DNA of 64,000 nucleotides from Bifidobacterium boum (GCF_000741535.1 NZ_JGYQ01000007.1:310001-374000); one strand, 5' to 3'; shown: positions 50,001-61,110, counted from the stretch's first letter. The notes: generated by a model not told the origin, from the sequence alone. Numbers and translations: made by a program.

Positions 50001-50180
50001 CGCGATGATGATGTCTTTCGTTCCCTGGGGCATCCACCCATCCCAAAGATGTTCGCAGGTATACAGAGAATCTGTCATATGCACATACAGCGGGAGCCAC
50101 AGAGGCCCGGCGATTCCGTCGGATTGTCCTCGATCGCTTTTTGCCCACAACGATGCGGCTACAGCACTCACACCTTGCAT
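47055..50180 (-). CDS. cas3: CRISPR nuclease-helicase Cas3
   Basis: 1041 residues. N-terminal HD nuclease: FLAGIHDLGKASPEFQSQ, ILAAHHGKIP. The helicase has Walker A EAPMGEGKTEAALAVAE, DEAH-like VIIDECHAYDAYM, SAT motif VILLSATLSDKLR, motif V/VI VVGTQVLEQSLDIDFDVLV and QRLGRVHRHH. ATG 50180 follows GGGGGGCGTG. First gene on the cas strand; cas8e follows after 72 bp. Divergent from the crRNA-like RNA at 50399. Confidence 0.96.
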   Translation of the reverse strand: MQGVSAVAASLWAKSDRGQSDGIAGPLWLPLYVHMTDSLYTCEHLWDGWMPQGTKDIIIADCNGDARLARSLVTFLAGIHDLGKASPEFQSQTWGSGEEENLMWKLRDTGLPFIGDSRVQSKGEQWLGHPVIGDRLLVDYLSKYGWKLKKARFLGGILAAHHGKIPIPHTPRAQTDGSLKQVKRWDIRCGFYNSNPGKAGKFNKDNAKNKAWQSVQFELIDYVRTLAHLDDDDLNYLRDLHIHDEPTTLLSTESQSLITGIVIMSDWIASNTLYFPLIPARPYDCDEDSDRGAALLYECSFIETSEGLRKRADRAWRKLDLPPSWKENAMPQTDEELFAERFSFPAHAQPRPVQRIATDIARNVKDPGIMIIEAPMGEGKTEAALAVAEIFAHKAERGGVCVALPTMATTDAMFERVNAWVNRLGQDTESSANERTMFLAHGKAWLNKTYAEMMRANRFQDIGMDLDNNAVGTGGAAINATQQAVVNDWFSGRKRGVLANFLVCTVDQVLMAALRMKHVMLRQLGLANKVVIIDECHAYDAYMQQYLQRALEWLGGCHAPVILLSATLSDKLRNTLASAYLRGAACSDSQMDNLPVLDKNAYPVITYTDGLTVQSCTADPSGRKTAVECAVIDDDVSATVRTLRERLADGGCAGVICDTVGRAQNMYEALKGVFGKECVTLSHSRFVDCDRMNNEAGLRQKLGPKATRANGERPGKYIVVGTQVLEQSLDIDFDVLVTDIAPIDLVMQRLGRVHRHHRGDGECDRPERLRIARCYIRGIDRWGETGPVFPKVLTMVYEQASLKEALETLGYYGVSAHSTVHLPDDIAPLVRSAYEDDDTTRIEELHVPQSWREEYLKDCNERRRTIGSKEAKAQGYLLHDPVIQNSSGEPWEDGDAVQKGDAANNEEEKGQMTVRDTHDTVEVLLVRRCGDHLALLPWVMEGRELPTGEVPPDDVSVKLIQCAVRLPLSVCSDVDTLIGELENRCEEYVRNWQDSAWLGGRLLLVMDQEGDDAFGSTLTGKHVWYSRETGLSVENGETKRT

Positions 50181-50359
50181 ATTCACGCCCCCCAATCAAC
50201 CGTGATCGGTAATTTTCAAGCTTCTGCGCTACATCAAAGAATGATAGCCATGCGCATAGACTGTCGGAAACGACCAGTGACACGCGACACCATCAACACT
50301 CTCGGCACCAATTGATTTCCTGGCATACCCTTCATCGACCACATTTCGAGGTATGGCGA

Positions 50360-50388
50360 CAAGACCATGACGAATGAGGCCATATAAT
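50360..50388 (+). promoter_or_regulatory. Promoter of the crRNA-like RNA
   Basis: Perfect TATAAT at 50383-50388 with AAGACC at 50361-50366 (16-nt spacer) as a weak -35. Predicted start near 50395, just before the first degenerate repeat. Confidence 0.65.
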
Positions 50389-50398
50389 AGATGGGTCA

Positions 50399-50476
50399 CT
50401 GTTCCCGATATTCATCGGGATGATCCCATGATCAGTTACTATGAGCAATGTTCCCCGCACTTGGCGGGGTGTATTT
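50399..50476 (+). ncRNA. Stand-alone crRNA-like RNA (CreR/CreA type)
   Basis: Two 29-nt degenerate CRISPR repeats (50399-50427 and 50448-50476) flank a 20-nt spacer, ATGATCAGTTACTATGAGCA. Repeat 1 differs from the array repeat in the stem, yet still pairs (CCCGAT/ATCGGG with ATTC loop, against CCCCGC/GCGGGG in the array) and keeps the full handle ATGATCCC. Repeat 2 keeps CCCCGC/GCGGGG and loses the handle, ending TGTATTTT like a terminator. The orientation is opposite to the array. Cas6e cutting would give a short guide RNA with a normal 5' handle. The guide matches the cas8e upstream gap (47045-47058). I infer Cascade autorepression; a toxin partner was not found. Confidence 0.85.
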
Positions 50477-50812
50477 TGCCTCGCCAACAATAAGATTTCC
50501 ACAGACAGCTCCAATATTTCGGACGCATTCAAATCGGAATATCACTAAGACGTTCTTCAAACGTCGAAGATGGCACTCGCATCGATTCATTAACCGAAGG
50601 CTAACACACTATGCCCATGATGTCTTAACTTCGCAAACTATGACATACATGAAAACACGCGACAACGTCAGACATTCCACGTATTTCACCGGTCTCCCAG
50701 CCAAGATCTTGTCGTGATGCATCTGCCGCGGTAGGCCCTCTCCATAAGTTCTGCCCCTTCCCACAGGAAAAGGAAACTTACCGGAATCTTCAGCGCCATG
50801 CGGCGCGACGGT

Positions 50813-50898
50813 GGTGGCTGATGGATTCGAACCAGCAAGCAAGGCATCATGTATCCGGCTTAAAACCGAACGTCCTCAACCACTCAGACAAACTTATC
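50813..50898 (-). pseudogene. Degenerate tRNA-Ser-like sequence with UUA anticodon
   Basis: The minus strand has TGTCTGAGTGGTTGAGGA (D-arm of tRNA-Ser type), an anticodon arm TTCGG-TTTTAAG-CCGGA (anticodon UUA), a long variable region, T-arm GCTGG-TTCGAAT-CCATC with one mismatch, and AGCCACC plus A at the 3' end. The 5' acceptor strand (ATAAGTT) no longer pairs with AGCCACC in the outer four positions and CCA is not encoded. Probably a dead tRNA, perhaps from a phage or mobile element. Confidence 0.6.
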
Positions 50899-51237
50899 GA
50901 AGTGGGCACGGGAGTCGGCTCGCTTGCACGCGTTGCAGACCATTGCCTGACCAATCGGCCAACTTGCTGGAAATGGCGATACCGTCACCAGTAGCCCGCC
51001 GATGACGTACGCCACTACACGTTTGAAAGCCGACAATCTGCGGAGATACCCTATTAATTCATCATCCGGCATGCCAGTGTTGGAGGAATTATCGGATACG
51101 ACGCGAACCGCATCCCGTTTCTTCAACGTGTTCTTTATGTAGCCGTCCGCCGCGTCCTTGCTTGAACGCTCTTGAAGCGATTTCAGCTCGATATCATTCT
51201 CCAGATTCTTAAGGCCTTTGCCAACCAGTCAGACCAT
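50884..51237 (-). pseudogene. Small membrane protein gene with early stop codon
   Basis: An ATG at 51237 with AAAGGACG upstream is followed by GTC then an in-frame TGA at codon 3. After it the frame stays open with protein-like sequence: LVGKGLKNLENDIELKSLQE, VSDNSSNTGMPDDELIGYLR and a membrane span VVAYVIGGLLVTVSPF. The C-terminal end runs into the tRNA-like sequences, so it is also altered there. Not recognised. Confidence 0.45.
50901..50969 (-). pseudogene. Degenerate tRNA-Cys-like sequence (GCA anticodon)
   Basis: The minus strand reads TGGCCGATTGGTCAGGCA (D-arm), loop CTGCAAC with anticodon GCA, T-loop GCCGACT, a CCCGT half stem and GCCCACT followed by U, the discriminator of tRNA-Cys. 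Acceptor pairs 3-5, the 5' side of the T-stem and the 3' side of the anticodon stem are broken. Directly abuts the Ser-like copy. Confidence 0.5.
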
Positions 51238-51287
51238 TGTCGTCCTTTCTTCCACATGACCAATCCGGAAAACGCAACGTCGGAAGC

Positions 51288-51321
51288 AAAAAGTTCCCGT
51301 CGCACCTACCGGCGGGAACTT
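51288..51321 (-). terminator. Terminator behind the CRISPR array
   Basis: Perfect 9-bp stem AAGTTCCCG/CGGGAACTT (51291-51299, 51313-51321) followed on the minus strand by TTTTT. It lies about 180 bp beyond the last (oldest) repeat in the direction of array transcription. Confidence 0.8.
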
Positions 51322-51504
51322 CCCTCAATCCTAACCAATTTTGGACATCATCAGCAAGATGAAAACATGCATCTTAACTCGTGAACACCGTGTCCGCCGA
51401 TGCCAGCACCAGCATGCCCGTCGGACTGACGCCGACGCCCATCACGTAATCATTCCCGTATACATGGAGAATACGGTTTCCGGGCACCCACTCGCATTGT
51501 TATT

Positions 51505-54500
51505 GAAATCATCCCCGCATGCGCGGGGAACACATCTCCACGAAGTACCCCACGATCGACAACCCGGGATCATCCCCGCATGCGCGGGGAACACCCAGCG
51601 CCGACGGGCTGACCAAGACCGTGTACACGGGATCATCCCCGCATGCGCGGGGAACACCATACGCTCGACCGGAACGCCGACCGCAACCAGGGATCATCCC
51701 CGCATGCGCGGGGAACACAGGACGGAATCGCGTCGCGCTATATCACGTCCGGGATCATCCCCGCATGCGCGGGGAACACGTCCGCGTAGACCTTGCCGTA
51801 CACGCCCCAAAGGGATCATCCCCGCATGCGCGGGGAACACTGGTTGGTGCTGACGGACGGTGCTTGCGTTGGGGGATCATCCCCGCATGCGCGGGAAACA
51901 CGCGTTCCTCGTTAGGCCATGACCAGTGATTGAGGGATCATCCCCGCATGCGCGGGGAACACTTGGTCGCGGTCGATTTCCTCGGAGTATGACCCGGGAT
52001 CATCCCCGCATGCGCGGGGAACACTCAATGGCAGTGAGAGGGGTAACAATGGCTATGGGATCATCCCCGCATGCGCGGGGAACACACCTGAGTCGCTGAA
52101 GCTCACTCACGTTGATCAGGATCATCCCCGCATGCGCGGGGAACACGACGTGAAGCATATTCGCCCCGCCGATTCGTAGGGATCATCCCCGCATGCGCGG
52201 GGAACACACGGCACACCATACGCGCACGTCGGACGAGACGGGATCATCCCCGCATGCGCGGGGAACACCTTCACCGACTCGTTCCCGCAGTCCTGCGCCT
52301 GGGATCATCCCCGCATGCGCGGGGAACACGATTGATGTCATGGTTCAACAGCCTCTCAGATGGGATCATCCCCGCATGCGCGGGGAACACAGTTACTCAA
52401 TGTACATATAGATACTCTTTTGGGGATCATCCCCGCATGCGCGGGGAACACGGTGCGGGTCTGGCGTGACCCCACCCAGGCGGGGGATCATCCCCGCATG
52501 CGCGGGGAACACTTTTTGGACTGCGGTCGAGTATGCGCTCACACAGGATCATCCCCGCATGCGCGGGGAACACCGTCCGGTAGATGTGGTCGATGTCGAG
52601 TCGCGCGGATCATCCCCGCATGCGCGGGGAACACGGTGGCGCGCAGGAGGTAGCGTGCGGCCTTCTGGGATCATCCCCGCACGCGCGGGGAACACACAAC
52701 AAACTGATACACAATCCGATACTAAAAGGGATCATCCCCGCATGCGCGGGGAACACCGGGCAGTTGGATGCGGGCGAGCGTGTGGAGTGGGATCATCCCC
52801 GCATGCGCGGGGAACACGAATCGGCGCGGATGCCGGTCGCATCGGTCGTGGGATCATCCCCGCATGCGCGGGGAACACGCAAATGCCGGTGGGATGTTGC
52901 TGTGCATGTCGGGATCATCCCCGCATGCGCGGGGAACACAATTAGCTTTGTCACAGCGTCGGATACCTTGCGGGATCATCCCCGCATGCGCGGGGAACAC
53001 GCGATCTACGGCAAGGTGTTGAAGGGCGGGGAGGGATCATCCCCGCATGCGCGGGGAACACAGTGACCGAACGTCGACGATTTTAAATCTCTCGGGATCA
53101 TCCCCGCATGCGCGGGGAACACAACGTGACCGTCATGCTGTTCCTTGTAGAGTCGGGATCATCCCCGCATGCGCGGGGAACACGGCAAGGCGATACTGTG
53201 CGACGTCCTGCACTGGGGATCATCCCCGCATGCGCGGGGAACACAGGAACTGTTTTATGCGCGACGCGATGTGCAGGGGATCATCCCCGCATGCGCGGGG
53301 AACACTGGCAATCAAACGACGTAATTGAACCGGAAAAGGGATCATCCCCGCATGCGCGGGGAACACTCCGAAACCACGATAGTATCCCGGAAGTCGATGG
53401 GATCATCCCCGCATGCGCGGGGAACACGCATTTATTGGGGCGTGCAGCGTAATCTGCCGGGGATCATCCCCGCATGCGCGGGGAACACGTGTTCGGTTCC
53501 GCGATGGGCGGGTCCATGCCGGGATCATCCCCGCATGCGCGGGGAACACTTGGAGGTAATGGGTGATGGATGATAATAGGGGGGATCATCCCCGCATGCG
53601 CGGGGAACACTAATGTGTATGGTTTTTTTGACGCTCTGTGGAGGGATCATCCCCGCATGCGCGGGGAACACCCGGCCACGTCTCGCGTACCCTGCACTGT
53701 ATTGGGATCATCCCCGCATGCGCGGGGAACACTGGATGGTATTCATTGTTGCAATAGCAATATGGGGATCATCCCCGCATGCGCGGGGAACACCCACGCA
53801 GTTTATAGTATCACGACTCACTCTCGGGATCATCCCCGCATGCGCGGGGAACACCCGCCGCCGCGCCGGTCGCATTTATCCGCACCGGGATCATCCCCGC
53901 ATGCGCGGGGAACACCCCTCTGACGGTGGAATCAACACTAAAGTTGCGGGATCATCCCCGCATGCGCGGGGAACACATCGTGTTCATGTTCTCCGCTTGG
54001 CGCATCTCGGGATCATCCCCGCATGCGCGGGGAACACTCGGAACTCAATCCGACACCGACCATGAGCATGGGATCATCCCCGCATGCGCGGGGAACACTT
54101 TTTACAATTTTAAATATGAAGTGCACAGAAGGGATCATCCCCGCATGCGCGGGGAACACGTTCTCCTTCCACACTTTCGCCCGCTCCCCGTGGGATCATC
54201 CCCGCATGCGCGGGGAACACCCTATGAGTGTGTGCAAGGGTTCCGGCTTGGAGGGATCATCCCCGCATGCGCGGGGAACACTTCGACGCGCTGACCGACA
54301 AGGGTGAGAAGGCGGGATCATCCCCGCATGCGCGGGGAACACAGACGCAACGCGGTGAACGTGTGGCCGTCCAGGGGATCATCCCCGCATGCGCGGGGAA
54401 CACGAGTGCCGCTGGTATTCGTCCGACGGCAAGACGGGATCATCCCCGCATGCGCGGGGAACACACAGGCGGCCGACCGCCCAACGCTCCGTATCCGGGA

Positions 54501-57500
54501 TCATCCCCGCATGCGCGGGGAACACCAGGTCAACCGCAAGACCTGCACGACATGGTTGGGATCATCCCCGCATGCGCGGGGAACACGCCGCCCCGCAGAG
54601 CATCAACGGCGTCGACCCGGGATCATCCCCGCATGCGCGGGGAACACAGCCATTGGACGTGACTGGGGCGGAGCCGCCGGGGATCATCCCCGCATGCGCG
54701 GGGAACACGAATTCAATGGCTTGCTAAGGCGTTCGACAGCGGGATCATCCCCGCATGCGCGGGGAACACTGGTATGAAGCCGGATACGAGAACACCAACC
54801 CGGGATCATCCCCGCATGCGCGGGGAACACTTTCGAGAGCTATCTCACCGACGAACTGAACAAGGATCATCCCCGCATGCGCGGGGAACACACGGTATGC
54901 AGGTTGTCAGATTTCAACGAATTGGGATCATCCCCGCATGCGCGGGGAACACTATGACACGGCGGTCGAAGGATTCTACGAATCGGGATCATCCCCGCAT
55001 GCGCGGGGAACACAAAACCCAACCGCGCTTAGCATCGGTGCCACTGGGATCATCCCCGCATGCGCGGGGAACACGAAAATTCGACTTCAAGAAGTATGTT
55101 GATGCGGGGATCATCCCCGCATGCGCGGGGAACACTCAGCGTTCTCGAGCTGGACCGTGGCGTATTCGGGATCATCCCCGCATGCGCGGGGAACACATCG
55201 GTCTATCGCGTCCTTCCTATCCTTCCCGGGGATCATCCCCGCATGCGCGGGGAACACCCGCCCGCGTGCCCCGCAACACACGACGCATCGCGGGATCATC
55301 CCCGCATGCGCGGGGAACACCCGACGCAAACCAACATTGCCATCCATCAGCCGGGATCATCCCCGCATGCGCGGGGAACACCCACGACACCGTGTAACCC
55401 GTCATCGGATCATGGGATCATCCCCGCATGCGCGGGGAACACTCTTGCCACCACCATTCAGACTATTCTTCGGCGGGATCATCCCCGCATGCGCGGGGAA
55501 CACTGCACAGGTAATGCCATCAAGTACTTGTGGCGGGGATCATCCCCGCATGCGCGGGGAACACTAAGAGCCGACCACGTGCGCAACGTTGTCGTTGGGA
55601 TCATCCCCGCATGCGCGGGGAACACGGGCGCAAATACTGGATGCACGTCATGCTGACAGGATCATCCCCGCATGCGCGGGGAACACCCTATGGTGGCGCG
55701 AAGTCTTTCGGCAAGGCGGGGATCATCCCCGCATGCGCGGGGAACACCCGAAAATCATGTGGATGTAGTCCGCGTGAGCGGGATCATCCCCGCATGCGCG
55801 GGGAACACTGATAAAAAGACGTGAGATTATCATTCAGCCGGGGATCATCCCCGCATGCGCGGGGAACACCACGCTTGCAGACTATCGTCGGCGGCAAGCG
55901 TGGGATCATCCCCGCATGCGCGGGGAACACGCAGGTGAAATTGAACCAACTTACCTACGAGAGGGATCATCCCCGCATGCGCGGGGAACACCATGATGTC
56001 GGTCTCCATCTGAGAGACCGCCCGGGATCATCCCCGCATGCGCGGGGAACACCCAATCAGAAGGTAGCGGGATTGCCGCGTTAGGGGATCATCCCCGCAT
56101 GCGCGGGGAACACAAAGAATTGCCAACCAAGGAAGGAATAGAACTGGGATCATCCCCGCATGCGCGGGGAACACTAATGACCGGCTGCACTCCTGGGTGT
56201 TCGGGCGGGATCATCCCCGCATGCGCGGGGAACACTCGTCGAAGCTGTCATAATCGAGGGCGAGGGCGGGATCATCCCCGCATGCGCGGGGAACACTTGA
56301 TGCTTGCCGCCGGCGCGTTGAGCGTCATGGGATCATCCCCGCATGCGCGGGGAACACGTGAACAAGGCGCTCGACTCGCAGCTTGGCACGGGATCATCCC
56401 CGCATGCGCGGGGAACACCGACAAGACCAGACCGCGACCGGCGCACGGCGGGGATCATCCCCGCATGCGCGGGGAACACTACGGCGACATCCCCGTCACC
56501 CTCAAGCCGGTGGGATCATCCCCGCATGCGCGGGGAACACTGATTTACCATTTTCTTTTCTCTCTTTCATATGGGATCATCCCCGCATGCGCGGGGAACA
56601 CACTCATAAAGATACTCGTACTGGACTCAAAAAGGGATCATCCCCGCATGCGCGGGGAACACCATCTTGCGCTGGAAACCGCGCTTGGTGGTCTGGGATC
56701 ATCCCCGCATGCGCGGGGAACACATCTCGCTGCATCTCATATCGAATAGACGTTAGGGATCATCCCCGCATGCGCGGGGAACACACCTTGAGGACTGCGC
56801 GGAGGATGTCATCGCGGGGATCATCCCCGCATGCGCGGGGAACACCCCACTCACTGCCGCATCATACGTGGACGCGAGGGATCATCCCCGCATGCGCGGG
56901 GAACACACCTCGTCGCAGCGCACAACCTGGATTTTATGGGGATCATCCCCGCATGCGCGGGGAACACAGCATCACGACGGACAAGGTCGCCGCCGGGCAA
57001 GGATCATCCCCGCATGCGCGGGGAACACTATGAGTCATTTAGTGCTTTTATTGCAACGCAGGGATCATCCCCGCATGCGCGGGGAACACATTTCACTCAT
57101 TTCAGAGTCCTTTCAGATTTGGGGATCATCCCCGCATGCGCGGGGAACACCTCTTGACTGACGCGACGACACTATTCCACACGGGATCATCCCCGCATGC
57201 GCGGGGAACACATCTCTGTCGTCGGCTGCCAGCCCGTGAAGCCGGGATCATCCCCGCATGCGCGGGGAACACTCCCAATAGGTGAGATGGAGGACGTCCT
57301 TGCCGGGATCATCCCCGCATGCGCGGGGAACACTGTGTCGTTTTGCGAAATGCCCTATACTTAGAGGGATCATCCCCGCATGCGCGGGGAACACTTTGTC
57401 CAACAGAGCCGACGTGATAGTGATATGGGATCATCCCCGCATGCGCGGGGAACACATGTCATGCTCCGATACCATGATGCCCATTCTGGGATCATCCCCG

Positions 57501-60500
57501 CATGCGCGGGGAACACCGGTAGCATGTTGGCTCGTTGTTGCTGCTGAGGGGATCATCCCCGCATGCGCGGGGAACACGATTATACAGCGGCAATCAGACT
57601 TGCAGGTGAGGGATCATCCCCGCATGCGCGGGGAACACCGACCTGTACTGCGATCGCATCGGCGTGTCACGGGATCATCCCCGCATGCGCGGGGAACACT
57701 CCAGTCATGCTCCTTGCAATGCTCGAGCATGGGGATCATCCCCGCATGCGCGGGGAACACCTTACGGAGTGTGGGAAGTCGTGTCCTGAGTCGGGATCAT
57801 CCCCGCATGCGCGGGGAACACCCTGTCGCGTTGAACATGTCGCCGAGCTGACTGGGATCATCCCCGCATGCGCGGGGAACACGTGGTGGAGCGCGTATCC
57901 GCTGCCATCACCCGGGGATCATCCCCGCATGCGCGGGGAACACTCGGCGGCCGCGCGCGGCATACCGGTGCCGACGGGATCATCCCCGCATGCGCGGGGA
58001 ACACACCGGCCACAACTGGCGTCCCGCGTTCAACCTGGGATCATCCCCGCATGCGCGGGGAACACGCCTTGATGTTGTTGATTCCCGTGCTGATGGCGGG
58101 ATCATCCCCGCATGCGCGGGGAACACTTCTGTCATCATGTTCGGTGCGCGTGAGAAGGGGGATCATCCCCGCATGCGCGGGGAACACGTGCCTTCGCCTT
58201 TGCCAAGCCCGATAAGATGGGGATCATCCCCGCATGCGCGGGGAACACCCAGTGTCAATGCCGGAAACAAGCCTCGGCGTGGGATCATCCCCGCATGCGC
58301 GGGGAACACTGCGCGAATGACATCGGCAGGGCCACCGGCCGGGGATCATCCCCGCATGCGCGGGGAACACGTCCGGGCTCGCATCCAAAGTCGGCGGGGC
58401 ACGGGATCATCCCCGCATGCGCGGGGAACACTTTCTGGGTTATTGGTTGACTTGTCGTGTGCAGGGATCATCCCCGCATGCGCGGGGAACACCTTGACTG
58501 TCGCCTGACCGGCAGCCCCGCATGGGGATCATCCCCGCATGCGCGGGGAACACGTCGTGGCACCGCTGTTCTCGATCAGCCTACCGGGATCATCCCCGCA
58601 TGCGCGGGGAACACATTCGAACCCCCAGACACTCCACCACAAAAACGGGATCATCCCCGCATGCGCGGGGAACACCGTATCCTCGAACGCCTCGCTGACG
58701 TACACGTGGGATCATCCCCGCATGCGCGGGGAACACGTCACCGCCGGCCATGTGAGTCCCGCACACTCGGGATCATCCCCGCATGCGCGGGGAACACTCG
58801 GACAGTCTCGACATGCCGTTCGACATGCCGGGATCATCCCCGCATGCGCGGGGAACACTTGCGCGACATACTGGCGACCGTCAACGACAAGGGATCATCC
58901 CCGCATGCGCGGGGAACACGCCGCTGAGAAAAGCGCGGAAAGCACGGCGCAAGGATCATCCCCGCATGCGCGGGGAACACGGCCGTTATCGGAATGGGCG
59001 AAGGGTCAGGCAGGGATCATCCCCGCATGCGCGGGGAACACATCGCGATGGGTGAACCGCCGTTCGACGGCGAGGGATCATCCCCGCATGCGCGGGGAAC
59101 ACTATCAATACTTGCACGTTTACCGGGCGTTTGGGGGATCATCCCCGCATGCGCGGGGAACACTCCCGTGTGCTGGGACGGTTACGGCTACCGGCGGGAT
59201 CATCCCCGCATGCGCGGGGAACACGCGGACCCGGACACTGGCAGGAACACGTACCTGGGATCATCCCCGCATGCGCGGGGAACACTGGCGGCATGTCACA
59301 TCACCAGCCACATGAGCGGGATCATCCCCGCATGCGCGGGGAACACAATATCAGCGATTACGCTGAGCCGGTCGCTCCGGGATCATCCCCGCATGCGCGG
59401 GGAACACTACTCGGCGAACGCCGGGGCGTGGATCCGCACGGGATCATCCCCGCATGCGCGGGGAACACTGTGGGGCAATTGGTCTTGATCCTGCTGTGAC
59501 GGGATCATCCCCGCATGCGCGGGGAACACAACACGCGCGGCCGGCGTCGTGGCTGCGCGATGGGATCATCCCCGCATGCGCGGGGAACACGAGTCCATTG
59601 CGGCCCACCCTGATATGAGCGCGGGATCATCCCCGCATGCGCGGGGAACACTCACCGGCGGACGCAATCGCCTCAGTGCCCTGGGGATCATCCCCGCATG
59701 CGCGGGGAACACGCCGGGCCGGTCTACGGTGGCGGGTATCCATGGGGATCATCCCCGCATGCGCGGGGAACACCTTGTCTGGCGCGGGCAGTGTGACGCT
59801 GCCCGGGGATCATCCCCGCATGCGCGGGGAACACCGATAATGACGGTGTGGCTTTCGTCGCACTGAGGGATCATCCCCGCATGCGCGGGGAACACCACGT
59901 ATCACGATCTGCGGCATACTGCGGCGAGGGATCATCCCCGCATGCGCGGGGAACACTCAGGCGTGCACGACACGCCCATCGCCAACGCGGGATCATCCCC
60001 GCATGCGCGGGGAACACTCAGTCAGAGTCATTGCATTGTTATTGTTGTTGGGATCATCCCCGCATGCGCGGGGAACACGCCTGCCCGATCTAACGTACAA
60101 TGATGTCGTCGGGATCATCCCCGCATGCGCGGGGAACACAGCGGCGTGAAAATGCACACCGACTACCGTGCGGGATCATCCCCGCATGCGCGGGGAACAC
60201 CGAATGAGCCACGATGACATGCGGCAGGTGACGGGATCATCCCCGCATGCGCGGGGAACACGTCTGGATGGTGCCGCCGGTGATGGTGACGCCGGGATCA
60301 TCCCCGCATGCGCGGGGAACACGAAGGCGACAAGAAGTCAGCGTCCGACGCGACGGGATCATCCCCGCATGCGCGGGGAACACGACGCCTGCCCAGGCAT
60401 GAGTGACTTGGATTGGGGATCATCCCCGCATGCGCGGGGAACACGTCGGCTGTCTGTTTGGCGGCCTGGTCGAGTTGGGATCATCCCCGCATGCGCGGGG

Positions 60501-60993
60501 AACACTGGTGGACGAGACGATGGACAAGGCGCAGGATGGGATCATCCCCGCATGCGCGGGGAACACGGACAAGCGCAAGACGGCCGCGGTGCTCGTCCGG
60601 GATCATCCCCGCATGCGCGGGGAACACTCAGCGACGCCCAATCGAGATGCGGGTCAGATAGGATCATCCCCGCATGCGCGGGGAACACGCTCTCGCCCCT
60701 GATGTGCGGCGTGTCCTTTGGGGATCATCCCCGCATGCGCGGGGAACACGCACGTATGCGGAAGGCGAGCCGGACAATTCGGGGATCATCCCCGCATGCG
60801 CGGGGAACACGGACACGCTGGTCAGCAACGCGAACCGTGACCGGGATCATCCCCGCATGCGCGGGGAACACACATTTCTTGGTGGTTCCAGCCCGCAAGC
60901 GCCGGGATCATCCCCGCATGCGCGGGGAACACGTTAGGGTGGCTGGCTTGGTGCCTTGTCTTGCGGGATCATCCCCGCATGCGCGGGGAACAC
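51505..60993 (-). CRISPR. Type I-E CRISPR array, about 156 repeats and 155 spacers
   Basis: A 29-bp repeat (plus-strand form begins GGGATCATCCCC and ends CGCGGGGAACAC) recurs every 61 bp for 9.5 kb. Spacers are mostly 32 bp, with a 34-bp one at 51595-51628 and a few of 33. The count is from the period (155 intervals over 9460 bp). In crRNA sense (minus strand) the repeat ends GGGGATGATCCC, giving the handle ATGATCCC. The repeat at 51505-51533 is degenerate (GAAATC instead of GGGATC), so the left end is the trailer. Single-base variants occur in repeats ending at 51901 (GGGAAACAC) and 52695 (GCACGCGC), both near the old end. Spacers do not look alike and none is an obvious duplicate. Confidence 0.98.
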
Positions 60994-61110
60994 ACTATGA
61001 AAAGTGCAGATTCCCGCCGATCATTATATCATCATTCATCTTTTTTATTTACTTTCCTTTTTCTAGAGGCAAGCATGGCATCTCAATTACGGTTGTGGTC
61101 AGAACAAGAA
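60994..61110 (-). promoter_or_regulatory. CRISPR leader
   Basis: AT-rich tract directly beyond the newest repeat. Minus strand runs AAAAAGGAAAGTAAATAAAAAAG and then GATGATATAATGATC, with a TATAAT -10 around 61024-61029, about 30 bp before the first repeat. The -35 is not clear. Low GC and location fit a leader that drives array transcription and spacer entry. Confidence 0.75.

Noticed and set aside
50181-50340. Match of the orphan guide to the cas3 promoter (TGATCGGTAA and ATGATAGCC words)
   Set aside because: Seed mismatches at positions 1 or 7 and no consistent PAM; the cas8e site is far better.
50813-50898. Working ochre suppressor tRNA
   Set aside because: The acceptor stem is broken in its outer four pairs and CCA is lacking, so a functional tRNA is unlikely.
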